This document shows positions 1 to 9,401 of a stretch of DNA of 64,000 nt, one piece after another; within the stretch, counting starts at the first letter, position 1, and every line of letters starts with the position of its first letter. The position numbers were made by a program, and so were the translations under genes. The stretch covers positions 20,367,300 to 20,431,299 of the forward strand of contig NC_067204.1 of assembly GCF_026262505.1 (NCBI RefSeq), in the 5' to 3' direction. The stretch comes from Trichomonas vaginalis G3 (taxonomy: Eukaryota > Parabasalia > Trichomonadida > Trichomonadidae). A model generated the notes under the pieces. The model saw nothing but the letters and a program-made list of their open reading frames with translations, was not told where the DNA came from and did no database searches.

Positions 1-301
1 TCGCATATTTTACAATTCATGTAATTTTAACGAATTTACTCAGCATTAATTATATCATTGAGTTAATTCAATACTGAATAACATTATTTATCTAATTCTG
101 ATAAAATTATTGACGTAAGTACTCCATTCTGTATTGCTGGACATATTGCACATAATTTGCAAATGATTTAGATAATTTGTAGAAAAATATTTTAAAATTT
201 AACATTTAGAGTGTAATGCGCAATAAAAATATAAAAATATAATGAATGAAGAAATAAACGACTTTATTTAATGCTTGTACAATATTATATTTAAAATTTA
301 A

Positions 302-1252
302 TTATTTTGCGTGGCGTAATGAATCCATTAGGCTATGATTTTCTACAAATACAAAAGGTGCGCCACCAATATCAATAATATCCTTATCATGAAGCCTAAC
401 AATAGATCCTTTCTTGAATATTGAACCATTAACTATAACTATGGCTCCAAGGCATTCAATGTAGAATCTAAGGTCTGTGCAAAGCTTAATTGCGCAATGG
501 CGTCTTGAAATACTTTGTAAATTCAAATAAGCAAGATCTACGTCAGGTTTGCATTTTGGAGATGCTCTTCCGAATACTACGTTTGTAGATTCAATTAAAC
601 GAACATCTGTTCCACCAACTAAAACTGCGAATGATTTCTTTGTCCATTTTCCTTCAACTTTTGAAGTAATGACATCGAAAGATAAACCTTTAGTTTGTTC
701 TTCTTGTTTGAGAAGATTATCTGTTTCTGATTTTATAAATTCAGTTACATCTTTAACAGGATCTTCTGAACCTGGGAAAGCAACTAAATCATGGTTATCA
801 ACAAATTTGTATATCTCGTCTTGATATTGACGCCATATGGCATTTTGTGATTCTATTGAACTTTGCTCTTTTTGACGTAATTTTTCGTCCATTGTGGTAA
901 TTGCTGTTGCTGTTCTTGACGGATGAAACATTGATGGGAATCTTTCGAGGAATGTTGTTGGAATGCAACGCTTGTTTTGATGACATAAACGAACTAAATT
1001 GTACGTTTCGAGTGTAGTCCATGGAACTGGACGATATGACAAAATATCATTATGGCTTTCATGGTTGACTCTTTCTGTTAGCTCTGGATCGTTCATAATA
1101 ACTGTAAACCTTTCAACGATTTCAGAAGGAGATCTGTTTGGTAAAGCTGCTGCTTGTTTAGAAAACTCGCTGAATGGGCATGATAAAACAAGCCAAACTA
1201 CTAATGTATCTTCTGATGCAGACCATGGCTGAGTGTTTTTTGATTTATCCAT
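302..1252 (-). CDS. Microspherule protein 1-like protein (MCRS_N + FHA)
   Basis: This 316-residue host protein has two parts. Residues ~8-120 hold a SANT-like region with the motifs PWSASEDTLVVWLVL and PVPWTTLETYNLV, which fits the MCRS1 N-terminal domain. Residues ~212-302 form an FHA fold with FGRASP, the SRRHC core, VNGSIFKKGS and DIGGAPFVFV. In other eukaryotes MCRS1 is a nuclear subunit of the INO80 and NSL chromatin complexes, and its FHA domain reads a phosphothreonine or acts as a protein contact. The Arg of FGR and the Ser/Arg of the SRRH-type turn are present, so phospho-binding is plausible. The start is the first ATG of the open frame. The gene diverges from the small membrane protein at 1299, leaving only 46 bp between the two starts. 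The family call rests on domain order and motif likeness read by eye. Confidence 0.75.
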   Translation of the reverse strand: MDKSKNTQPWSASEDTLVVWLVLSCPFSEFSKQAAALPNRSPSEIVERFTVIMNDPELTERVNHESHNDILSYRPVPWTTLETYNLVRLCHQNKRCIPTTFLERFPSMFHPSRTATAITTMDEKLRQKEQSSIESQNAIWRQYQDEIYKFVDNHDLVAFPGSEDPVKDVTEFIKSETDNLLKQEEQTKGLSFDVITSKVEGKWTKKSFAVLVGGTDVRLIESTNVVFGRASPKCKPDVDLAYLNLQSISRRHCAIKLCTDLRFYIECLGAIVIVNGSIFKKGSIVRLHDKDIIDIGGAPFVFVENHSLMDSLRHAK

Positions 1253-1298
1253 TCTGAGTATAAATTAGGAAGAGAAAAAGTGACAATATTTAAAAAAA

Positions 1299-1565
1299 AT
1301 GCTCCTTTTCTGGATTTTTTCATTAGTAAAGGCTGAACTTCCTGATGATTCCCTAGGGGAGCATGTATCATTCTCGTCAACTGGTGCACATCCAATAGCT
1401 ATGATTATAATGTTTTTATCATTAGCTTTATTATTAGGCTTCTACGGATATCATTTACGACGAATTATGAAAGAAATTACAACTGTATCTCCAATGTTTG
1501 ATATTGCAGAAACAGAAACAAAGATGGAATTTACTATTGCCGAACGTGGTACAGAAGAGAAATAA
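1299..1565 (+). CDS. Small type I-like membrane protein, unknown function
   Basis: This 88-residue protein is not recognised. It opens with a hydrophobic stretch, LLFWIFSLVKA, which looks like a signal peptide with a likely cut after KA. A second hydrophobic segment, IAMIIMFLSLALLLGFYGY (residues ~33-52), would span a membrane and is followed by HLRR, a positive stop-transfer edge. The ~35-residue acidic tail would then be cytoplasmic and the short segment between the two hydrophobic stretches would be lumenal. The motif AAAAAGTGACA lies 14 bp before the ATG, and the same motif precedes other genes here. Membrane placement is inferred from hydropathy only. Confidence 0.55.
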   Translation: MLLFWIFSLVKAELPDDSLGEHVSFSSTGAHPIAMIIMFLSLALLLGFYGYHLRRIMKEITTVSPMFDIAETETKMEFTIAERGTEEK

Positions 1566-2160
1566 ATATGTTCATTCCCAATCACATAGTCCCATAAAAT
1601 CATAGATTTTCGTGTTATTTTACAAAAATTAAAAAACAAAAACAAGATATGTTAATAAAATGTGTATTTTACAGTACCTGCTATTATTTTTGACCATAAA
1701 TATTTTAAAACAGATAGTGCTGTCTATTATTTTTCATTAATGGGAATGATTCAATATATGATTCTGAAATTTGATGTTTTAAAGAATATTTCAAAATATA
1801 TCACCATATATAACATATATTATTAAATTCTGTCATTATCTATAGTAAAAAATTCAATTATTTATCGATTGAATCCAATTCTTTTACATTAATTCACATA
1901 TAAGTAAGCTAACTCCTAGAAACGAATGAAATTATACAATGTTAATGAGGATATTCTTAATAGGTTATGAATTACCCAAATTAAAAACCAAATTCGGAAT
2001 AATTTTTATGACAATCATTGACTTTCAAGTTGTGGAGCTATAATATTTACGCAATTAAAGAAAATCAGATGTAAAAAATAATGATTTCAAGCGTTAAATA
2101 ATATTATATAATTTTATACAAAAAAAAATCAGTCATTATTCAAACAAAATATAAGAAAAA
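1566..2160. other. Intergenic, no feature seen
   Basis: This AT-rich stretch lies between the convergent small membrane protein gene and the ankyrin gene. I see no open frame with coding character, no repeat and no RNA-like fold. Confidence 0.6.
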
Positions 2161-3204
2161 TTAATCCTCATCACTAGAATAATCTTGTATGATAACAATA
2201 TTAGATTCAGCGTATTTCTGGTTGATTAATGAAGCAACATCTCCAAAGCCACATTCACATGCGACGATAAATGGAGATTTCATGAATTCATCGCATAAAT
2301 TGTAATTTGCGTTGTTATTCAAAAGAAATTCCGTAAGTTTTAACATTCCATTGCTTGCAGCGTAGTGTAGAGCTGTTTCTTTTGCATGGTTTTGGTAGTT
2401 AATGTTTGCACCTTTCTCTAAAAGTGATTTCATATAATCATATTTTTCATTTTTTGCAGCTACAACGAAAGGAGTATCTCCAGCATAATCTTCAGAGTCG
2501 ATTACAATGTTTGGAGCCTTTAGTAATAAATTAAATATCTCTACAACGTCACCTTGAACTGCATAATGCAATGGAGTCTGTCCTAAAGCTCCTTGTTGAT
2601 TAACATCAGCGCCTTTCTTTATTAGATACTCTACAGCTTCTGTTCTATCATTGAAAACAGCACAATGAAGTGGATATCCAACTCTATCAAAACAACTTTG
2701 AATAAGTTGGGGATTTTGTATTAGATAGTGCTGTATTTCCTTTATATCTCCTGTCCAGGCTGCTCTGAGTATTCCTAATGGCACTTCTGCTAATGTAATT
2801 TCGGAATTTATTTCCTCTTCTTCTTCAAATTCTCCTTCTTCGTCTTCTTCTTCAAAGATCTCGCAATCTTCTTCCTCTTCGGCGATAGGGATAGGCTCTT
2901 TTGTAGGTGCATATGCTACAAATGATAAAGATTTGTAGACATTTTCGATACTTTTGAATTTTCGAACGTAGTTTTCTCCGAATTTTGCTCGAATCTTATC
3001 GCATACTCTATTTATTTGTTTTTGTGAGAGATCTCCTTTGTGCATTTCTGTAATTTTAAAAATCACGTTAATTGGAAGATTATAAAACTCATCATGCTTG
3101 ATACAATCAGTATACTTGGATGATAGTTTTTTGCATTCATCTGAACAATCTAAAGAGTCCTTTATTTTCTGAGTTATTGTGTTAAGAAGTTCTCTCACAC
3201 TCAT
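2161..3204 (-). CDS. Ankyrin-repeat protein
   Basis: This 347-residue host protein belongs to the very large trichomonad ankyrin-repeat set. Residues 1-100 are a helical leader (MSVRELLNTITQKIKD...). Residues ~105-140 are an almost pure Glu/Asp tract. Residues ~145-330 hold about five ankyrin repeats with clear landmarks: GYPLHCAVF, GQTPLHYAVQ, GDTPFVVAAKN, KETALHYAAS and KSPFIVACE, with ADVNQQG and ANINYQN turns. The tail ends in acidic SSDED. Ankyrin repeats bind protein partners; no enzymatic part is visible, so the role is unknown. The start is the first ATG after an upstream region with no coding character. Confidence 0.8.
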   Translation of the reverse strand: MSVRELLNTITQKIKDSLDCSDECKKLSSKYTDCIKHDEFYNLPINVIFKITEMHKGDLSQKQINRVCDKIRAKFGENYVRKFKSIENVYKSLSFVAYAPTKEPIPIAEEEEDCEIFEEEDEEGEFEEEEEINSEITLAEVPLGILRAAWTGDIKEIQHYLIQNPQLIQSCFDRVGYPLHCAVFNDRTEAVEYLIKKGADVNQQGALGQTPLHYAVQGDVVEIFNLLLKAPNIVIDSEDYAGDTPFVVAAKNEKYDYMKSLLEKGANINYQNHAKETALHYAASNGMLKLTEFLLNNNANYNLCDEFMKSPFIVACECGFGDVASLINQKYAESNIVIIQDYSSDED

Positions 3205-4005
3205 CAGAAAAAAAAAGCTTTACACTCTTTCACCCACATTTTTATAAGTGTACCCTCACCATTTCTAGCCGGGGAAAGGGACTCATATTTATGTTATAGA
3301 TAGAGTAGATCATAACTGTATCACACCTCGGAGTGAAGGCACACTTATTTTTATACTGTCTTCTCTTCTGGTCTTGCTAAGTATGATAACTATCTAATGT
3401 CTTATTGCAGCGTATATAAGTCCCAACAAACTCTTAATAAATACCTTACTTTCATAGCAATATAATGTTATTTCTCAATTATCGAATGATATTTTGTCAT
3501 TCTCTAAACAAATGTGATTATGCTAAAAGTCTGTCTTATGTTTTGCGTGATAAATTTTGAAATCGAATTTTAAACAATCTCACTCAAAATCATTTGAATA
3601 AGCTCATTTACTACGATCAATATATGCCATTTTTGCCGAAAATGGCTACAAATGGCAAACACAGCCATCTGAAACAGTAATTATATAACAAATTTGATAT
3701 TTAGAACTCAAAAATCATGGTAAGTAAGATCATATAACTTTATTTAACTCATTCGGATAAAAAGAAACATGATATGCTTGTTTACTTAAAAATTATTAGT
3801 TTGCAAACTTGAATAACATGTTCAATAATAGTAATTTGGAACATGGAGATTTAACATAGATTTTGTAAGCATGAGGAACTCATTTAACAGTATACTTTTT
3901 CCGTATACTGTAATTTGCTAATAATATCTTTAAAAGTCAACAATCAGATATTGAACTTTAATATGAATCATAAATTTGCTAATATTAACTTTACAAGTCT
4001 TCTAA
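3205..4005. other. Intergenic with two short perfect hairpins
   Basis: No gene is seen. There are two inverted repeats. At 3628-3648, GCCATTTT and AAAATGGC are separated by 5 nt. At 3888-3910, CAGTATAC and GTATACTG are separated by TTTTTCC. Either could be a terminator-like or protein-binding palindrome, but nothing ties them to a function. Confidence 0.4.
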
Positions 4006-4374
4006 TTACTTGTTTTCAGGAGAAAAAACACCATATATGTTAACTAAGCACGTGAATTTGTTTGTTGAGTATGAAGTAGCAACATAATCATCTGTGCGCT
4101 GGTCCCATAGAGACATTGATGCTGAAATTATTGATTGACCTAAGTTTTCAAGAAGTGTTACCTGAACAAAAACAGAAAAATCCGAACTTATATCATTATG
4201 GATTTCGAATGTAATTGCTTTTGAAGCCATATCTAGAAAGTATTGAATATAATTATAATCAAATTGAGGATCTTCAAATATATCTTTTAAAATAAAGTCT
4301 GCTATCTCTTTAGCTCTTTCTTTCGGGAATTTTGGAAGCGTCTTCAGTTCAGCTTGCTGTTGATTTTGCTTCAT
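4006..4374 (-). CDS. Tctex-type dynein light chain
   Basis: This 122-residue protein matches the DYNLT/Tctex1 family in length and layout. Two helices (AKEIADFILKDIFED, NYIQYFLDMASKAI) are followed by the beta core FSVFVQVTLLENLGQSIISA, the hallmark SMSLWDQRTDDYVAT and the closing strand FTCLVNIYGVFSPE. In known family members the 'W(D/N)...D' turn and the final strand form the dimer and the groove that binds dynein intermediate chain or cargo. In a flagellate it would act in cytoplasmic or axonemal dynein or in intraflagellar transport. The N-terminal ~20 residues are Gln/Lys rich and likely disordered. Which Tctex subtype it is cannot be settled by eye. Confidence 0.8.
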   Translation of the reverse strand: MKQNQQQAELKTLPKFPKERAKEIADFILKDIFEDPQFDYNYIQYFLDMASKAITFEIHNDISSDFSVFVQVTLLENLGQSIISASMSLWDQRTDDYVATSYSTNKFTCLVNIYGVFSPENK

Positions 4375-4781
4375 TCATCAAATCTTCTCAATTATTTTCC
4401 AGGGGTTTACCGGTGTATTTACCCTAAATTATTTGATATAACTGACAAATGCCATGTAAAACTCTCAAAAGTGGGATCTCACGTTGCCGAAAATGAGATG
4501 TTTGCAAAACATTCATATTTCTTAAATTAATTCCATTTGCATGAGTTACTCTAGCTAAATAACTAAAAATCAAAATATGTCTTAGAATCTTTAATATATC
4601 AATAGTAAATGATAATGTTGAACTAAACAATCTTAATAACTTAATATGTTATGTCCTACACAATACAAAATCAACATCAATTACTCTCTAAATATCTATG
4701 CAAGTTCAATAAATGCAATATAAAATACATTAAGGAAAAATTTCAGGGGGTGACACCATTAGGCGAAACTACACTAAAGTT
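4375..4781. other. Divergent intergenic region
   Basis: This region separates the dynein light-chain start from the coiled-coil gene start. It holds GGGTGACACCATTAGG about 30 bp before the ATG at 4782, a possible relative of the GTGACA motif found before other genes. I see nothing else. A minus-strand open frame at 4424-4630 has no coding character. Confidence 0.4.
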
Positions 4782-6104
4782 ATGATTACTCTCGAGGAAT
4801 ATGGAATAATGAAGGAACAGCTCCTCCAAATGAGCGATGAGCACGAGGAAATGGAGAATCAGATAACAAAGCTGCAAGCGCAGAACTCTCAACTCCCTCT
4901 TTTGAGAAGTCAATTAGCCGAATCTCAAAAAGCACTGAAGGACCTTGAAGAGGAGTTCGCTCAAACACAAATTAAGTTAAATGCAGAATTCGATCGTCTA
5001 AGCGATATAAATGCATTAAAAACACCTGAAATAAGAAATCTCAAACAAAAAGAAGCGAATTTACGAGAGCAATTATCAAAAGCGCAACAGTATTATGATA
5101 CTCTATTCCAAGAAGAATCAGAAATCGCTGAAAATCTAGCCAATGCCGCTGCACAAGAACAAGAAATTACGTTAGTCATAGAAGACTCTGGCGCATATTT
5201 CACAAAGCAAGAAGTATTGGTTCACCAACTTCAGACATGCAGATTTAGCCGTATACAAATCGAAGATCTATTACAACAATGCGAATTATTAAAAATAGAA
5301 AGAGAAGCACAACATGGCAGAAGGTTTAGATTGAACGGATGGAAGCAACAAGCAGCTACAATTAATGAACAACAATTAGTAGCGTATAATGATCTTGTTT
5401 CTTCATTTAATAAAAAATCTGAAGAAGTTCGCGCAGAAGAAGATAAACTATCATCAACGTTAAATGAACAAGCAAGAGATCAAACAAATCTTTCGGAATT
5501 AGAAATGAATATCGTTAAAATTGAAAAAGAAAACAGCGAAACAGAATCTAAAACAACAAACGAGATACAGACCGCCAAAGAAGAATTGGAGAAGCTCAAA
5601 CAAAAGATTGCTTCAAACAAATCCGAAATTTCCGAAATGAAAAATACAATTCAAAATTACAACAGAAGCGAAGCAAAATCGATCCAGAAAAAGATTGGTA
5701 TCGTGAGAGATCTCGAGAAACGCTTAATACAAGAGAGAAATAACCTTCCTGTCATTCAAATTGATTCTCCATACATAGAAGAGCTTACAAGAACAGTTGA
5801 TGCAGAGATGAGAGAAAGAGAATCACTCCTAAGGACTGTTAAGGACCTAGAAAAGGAGTTAAAACGTGTAAAAGCTGATTCTGACAGAAAAACCGTTGTT
5901 ATTGAAGAATTTTCAACTGTCAGACCATCGGATGAACCGTTATCTGATGAAGTATGCTATAGGGATTTCTTAAATCTCTTAAAAGAAGCAGAAATCAAAC
6001 ATCTTAACTACGTTTCAGATTTGCAAGGAATTGCTGAAATAATTTCTTGCATTGGCCAGGAAAACGAAGTTCTCCGTGAAACACTTTCTCAACTTTCAAA
6101 TTAA
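4782..6104 (+). CDS. Long coiled-coil protein
   Basis: This 440-residue protein is dominated by heptad-type coiled coil from about residue 10 to 370 (EEMENQITKLQAQNS, LEKLKQKIASNKSEIS, LLRTVKDLEKELKRVK), with short breaks near residues 125-200. The last ~70 residues (YRDFLNLLKEAEIKHL...) are also helical but less charged. There is no signal peptide, membrane segment or enzyme motif. Codon use is more balanced than in the flanking DNA, consistent with an expressed host gene. Proteins of this kind in flagellates are usually cytoskeletal or basal-body parts, but that is inference; no family was recognised. Confidence 0.75.
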   Translation: MITLEEYGIMKEQLLQMSDEHEEMENQITKLQAQNSQLPLLRSQLAESQKALKDLEEEFAQTQIKLNAEFDRLSDINALKTPEIRNLKQKEANLREQLSKAQQYYDTLFQEESEIAENLANAAAQEQEITLVIEDSGAYFTKQEVLVHQLQTCRFSRIQIEDLLQQCELLKIEREAQHGRRFRLNGWKQQAATINEQQLVAYNDLVSSFNKKSEEVRAEEDKLSSTLNEQARDQTNLSELEMNIVKIEKENSETESKTTNEIQTAKEELEKLKQKIASNKSEISEMKNTIQNYNRSEAKSIQKKIGIVRDLEKRLIQERNNLPVIQIDSPYIEELTRTVDAEMRERESLLRTVKDLEKELKRVKADSDRKTVVIEEFSTVRPSDEPLSDEVCYRDFLNLLKEAEIKHLNYVSDLQGIAEIISCIGQENEVLRETLSQLSN

Positions 6105-6615
6105 TTTTGTATTTTTTTTATATTATTCTTTATTTATTTTATATAAAGCATTCTATCTAATATAGTTTTATTACAGATCATTTGCCGTATTTGAAATGTT
6201 TAAATTTTTGAAAATATAATTTTTAATTTCAAAACAGGATTTTGAATGCCTACAATAAGGCTAAAATGAAGTTTTATAAAGTAGAACATACAAATATGTT
6301 TTAGAGATTATAAGTCAGTGCATATTGTATAAAAAAGATATAAATGAGCAGTAGAAACTTATTTTATAGAGTATCTGCTAATATGAAGTGAATGAATGCA
6401 ATATGTAAATGATGTTAGGTGTTAAAACATTAAATAAGAGAAAAATAATCTTTAATCTATTCTAATCATTCATTTCTGGATCAAATTGTATTACAGCTCA
6501 AAGTACTTACATTTATTGAGTTCTTAAAAGATAATGTCATATGAATATCATGAAATTCAGTTGATCTTGATATTTAAAAAAGTGACAACATTTTTAATCG
6601 TTTAAAAATTCAAAA
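6105..6615. other. Intergenic with promoter-like motif at its 3' end
   Basis: No gene is seen. AAAAAAGTGACA lies at 6576-6587, 28 bp before the next start codon. This is the same motif found upstream of 1299 and 63432. Confidence 0.4.
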
Positions 6616-6966
6616 ATGAGTGGAGATCAGAATAACGAAGAGCTTAGGAACAAACTCAGAGAGGGTATTAAAGAGCTTCAGGAATGTGCTAATATAGAAA
6701 TCGCTGTTGGTTCACAGTTGGACCGAGTAAAAGCACAAATTGAAGAATTAAAGAGCCAAATTGCAGCAGACACAGCAAAAGTTGAAGAACTTTCATCATT
6801 ATATCAAAATGATGAATCATTAGCTAAGGATGAATTGGGTGGAGAACCAATTCAACAAGAACCACCAAAATACGAAAAAGAAATTGATCAAATTAACGAA
6901 TTAGAAGAGAAAATACGACAGCTTTCAAAAAGGAAGGCAGAACTATTAAGCAAAGCTCAAAAATAA
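6616..6966 (+). CDS. Small coiled-coil protein
   Basis: This 116-residue acidic protein is made of two helical coiled-coil blocks, residues ~5-65 (EELRNKLREGIKELQE, LDRVKAQIEELKSQIAAD) and ~85-115 (EIDQINELEEKIRQLSKRKAELL). They are joined by a Gly/Pro/Gln linker, GGEPIQQEPPKYE. It could be a small tubulin-binding or tethering subunit, but no family is recognisable. The ATG at 6616 follows TTCAAAA and a GTGACA-type motif. Confidence 0.65.
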   Translation: MSGDQNNEELRNKLREGIKELQECANIEIAVGSQLDRVKAQIEELKSQIAADTAKVEELSSLYQNDESLAKDELGGEPIQQEPPKYEKEIDQINELEEKIRQLSKRKAELLSKAQK

Positions 6967-7917
6967 TCTGTTTATTTAAAACGTGAGCGAACAATAGTTG
7001 TATCTACCTGTCATGACTATACTAACAATGAGATTGTATGTCCTTACTTTATACTTGTTAATTAAAACGCTTGTTTTCAAACTTTAAATTTCATCAACTG
7101 ATTTAGCTGTTTTAATGTGAAAAGTTTCAGGATTTCGTTTGGAGAAATAACGTCTGGGATCTCCAAAATTCAAATCATCAATATAAATAGCAGGTAGTAT
7201 GATTTAATATATGATCTGTAGAATAACATATCAGTATTTGGTTAGTTTTTGAAAATCATATCCGAAATCTTTGATATCATTGTTTTCCACATCTATAATA
7301 TAGAATTTTTTTTATTTCTAATTAATTTAAGGAGTATTTAAATATCAAACGATTATATGCGGTACAGTGCACTCATTATAGAGATAATCGTAATTTATAA
7401 GTAATTTATATATAAATTTACTAGTAATTTTCTCAATTTTTAGTAACTTTTTCTATATTCAAGCTATTTGAATATATATCATAAGCAACGTAAGAACACA
7501 AAATTACAAGGAATTCTGTCGTTGCATTTTCGAGATGCAAAATTTCGATTTTTAATGTGGGCTTTGGCAGGTGCAATCTTGATGTTATCTCCAAGTAGGA
7601 GTACTGTTGCAAAATAATTAAAATTAACGAAGTTGATTTTAAATTGCATAATGCTGAAGAATAACTGACAATACAACTATGTTTACTATACATGATAGTT
7701 GCCAATTGGAGTAATAAATTAGGCTGCACCATTCATTTTTATCATCTCTGCCATAACGAGCAGAAAAGAAGCGATCAGTAACCATATGAAAATAAGAAGA
7801 ATGCCACTTTACACGGAATTTCCATAAGAAAAAAGAAGAAGAAGATTTTTTTTTCTAATTAATTTAAATAATATTTTATATGGTAAAACAGGAATGTGTC
7901 CTTATTAAAAATTATTA
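6967..7917. other. Intergenic, upstream region of the disrupted ankyrin gene
   Basis: This AT-rich stretch of nearly 1 kb holds no convincing gene. Two overlapping minus-strand open frames (7433-7732) lack coding character. The last part would hold the promoter of the host ankyrin gene that starts at 7918. Confidence 0.45.
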
Positions 7918-7938
7918 ATGTCCGATCAAGACATTCAT
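7918..7938 (+). pseudogene. First seven codons of host ankyrin gene, cut off by Maverick A
   Basis: ATG at 7918 opens MSDQDIH, a start I associate with a large family of Trichomonas ankyrin-repeat proteins. The next codons are found 17.1 kb away, at 25,077 onward (PSKYSELRNIYKSYIDIY), on the far side of Maverick A. The element therefore landed after codon 7, and the last six bases here (ATTCAT) are repeated on the other side. Confidence 0.8.
7933..7938. repeat. Target site duplication of Maverick A, left copy
   Basis: ATTCAT directly precedes the element's AGTAGT terminus and recurs directly after its ACTACT end at 25,071-25,076. A 6-bp duplication is the size known for Maverick/Polinton integration. 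Confidence 0.92.
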
Positions 7939-8238
7939 AGTAGTATATGTTGAAGGGTTTTGTGACTTTTTTTGTAAACGTAAGAATTCATACATTTTTG
8001 AGCGATTTTGTATCATTTTTTTTACATATGAAGTAAAAAATGTATGATTTTTACGGTTTTTATTCTTACGTTTTTGAATAAATCAAGATTTAAAAATTTT
8101 CAGAATCGTAAGAAATTTTCACTAAACCCATACATAATGAAATAAAAAAAAATAAAAAAAATAAAAAAATAAACTTTAAAAATTCATGTCTTACATTTTT
8201 TGAATAATTTATTTTTTTAATTCGTATGAAAATGAGTG
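7939..8238 (+). repeat. Left terminal inverted repeat of Maverick A
   Basis: About 300 bp match the reverse complement of 24,771-25,070, differing mainly in the length of A/T runs. The repeat includes an AT-rich leader and runs exactly to the start codon and first codons (MKMS) of the gene at 8226, so both ends of the element share promoter, leader and start. Confidence 0.92.
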
Positions 8239-9337
8239 TCAAGACTAACGACGTTAAAAAATTGGGATTCACAAACGAGGAAATAAAGGATATATTAGAG
8301 GAGGCGAGTTATGAAGTTAATAAATATTATTTAAGAAATTGTCAAAAATTCGCGGAGTTATTAAATGATTTAGATTATGATGGAAAAATGAATAAAGATG
8401 ATGTTATAAATTTCTTATATCCCACATCTGAAGAAGAAAAACCTAAAGAACCTGATGTTTTCCCTGAATATTATGAAGAACGGATTAAAGATGATGAATA
8501 TGATGAAATTGAAAGACTGGAAAAAATAAGAGATGAAATAGATGAAAAAATTAAGGAATTAAGAGAAGTTGAAAAATATAATGAGAATGAAGTAGAGGGT
8601 TTAATGAATATCCCAGCTTCAGAATCAGAAGTTCAAAAAATCTCATGAAGAAAGATATAAAAATTACTTTTTGGAATCTACTAAAAATTTATTAGATGGT
8701 GAAATAGATGAAACACTTTCAGAAGAAGGCACAAAATTTATTCATAAACATAAGTTACAATTTATTGACGATGGAGATTATCCATGTATATTACTTTCAC
8801 CTCCTCTTGATTCTGAAAAATTCAAAAAGCACTGAAAAATGTAACATATGCAACAAATACGATTAAGAAAGAAGACCATGATATTTACACAAATTATTAT
8901 TTAAATAAATGTACAGGTGTTGATAAAGTTTTTGATTTGTTAGATAAAATATCAAAAGAAACAATTGGTACATATAAAATTTTATGCGATTGTGGTTTCA
9001 TTATTGAAGATACTAATAATGTTTCATATGAAAGAACAGCACCGAAGGAAGACGAAGTTGAAAGGTCTATACCATTCGTTATTAAGAATATAAAAGATAT
9101 GAAAACTTATAAACATTATATTTATTCATTTATTTCAGAAAAATGGAAGCAACCCATAAAACATCATCTCATCATTTTATAGCTATTCATACATTCCTTT
9201 TCAAAGTTGTGAAATTAAATAAGACAGGAATTAGATTTAATGTATCAGGGTACGCATTCTTGAGTAAATTAAAATGTATTCGTCACGTCGCAGATGATAA
9301 AAATTTATGTGTTCTTAATTCATTTTATGGACTTTAG
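8226..9337 (+). pseudogene. Maverick A gene preceding PolB, unknown function (broken)
   Basis: The first 140 residues are open and related to the gene just before PolB in Maverick B (41,190-41,627). Both share a helical segment: here EEIKDILEEASYEVNKYY and FAELLNDLDYDGKMN, there SEIKQLLTEANIDVAKHY and LADILNDYNGAIS. An acidic helical stretch follows (ERLEKIRDEIDEKIKELRE). Downstream coding-like sequence up to ~9337 appears to belong to the same gene region, which is interrupted a few times. Its place directly before PolB in two elements suggests a replication or priming partner, for example a terminal protein, but that is inference. The start lies in the inverted repeat. Confidence 0.55.
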
Positions 9338-9401
9338 CCCTGGACTTTAAAAAAAATAAACTTTATTTTTATTTATTTTTTAATTTTTTATTCTTACATA
9401 A

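Noticed and set aside
549-1232. Plus-strand open frames opposite the MCRS1-like gene
   Set aside because: They are shadows of the minus-strand gene with no coding character of their own.
7433-7732. Two overlapping minus-strand frames of 65-99 codons
   Set aside because: AT-rich chance frames; no motif, no plausible leader.
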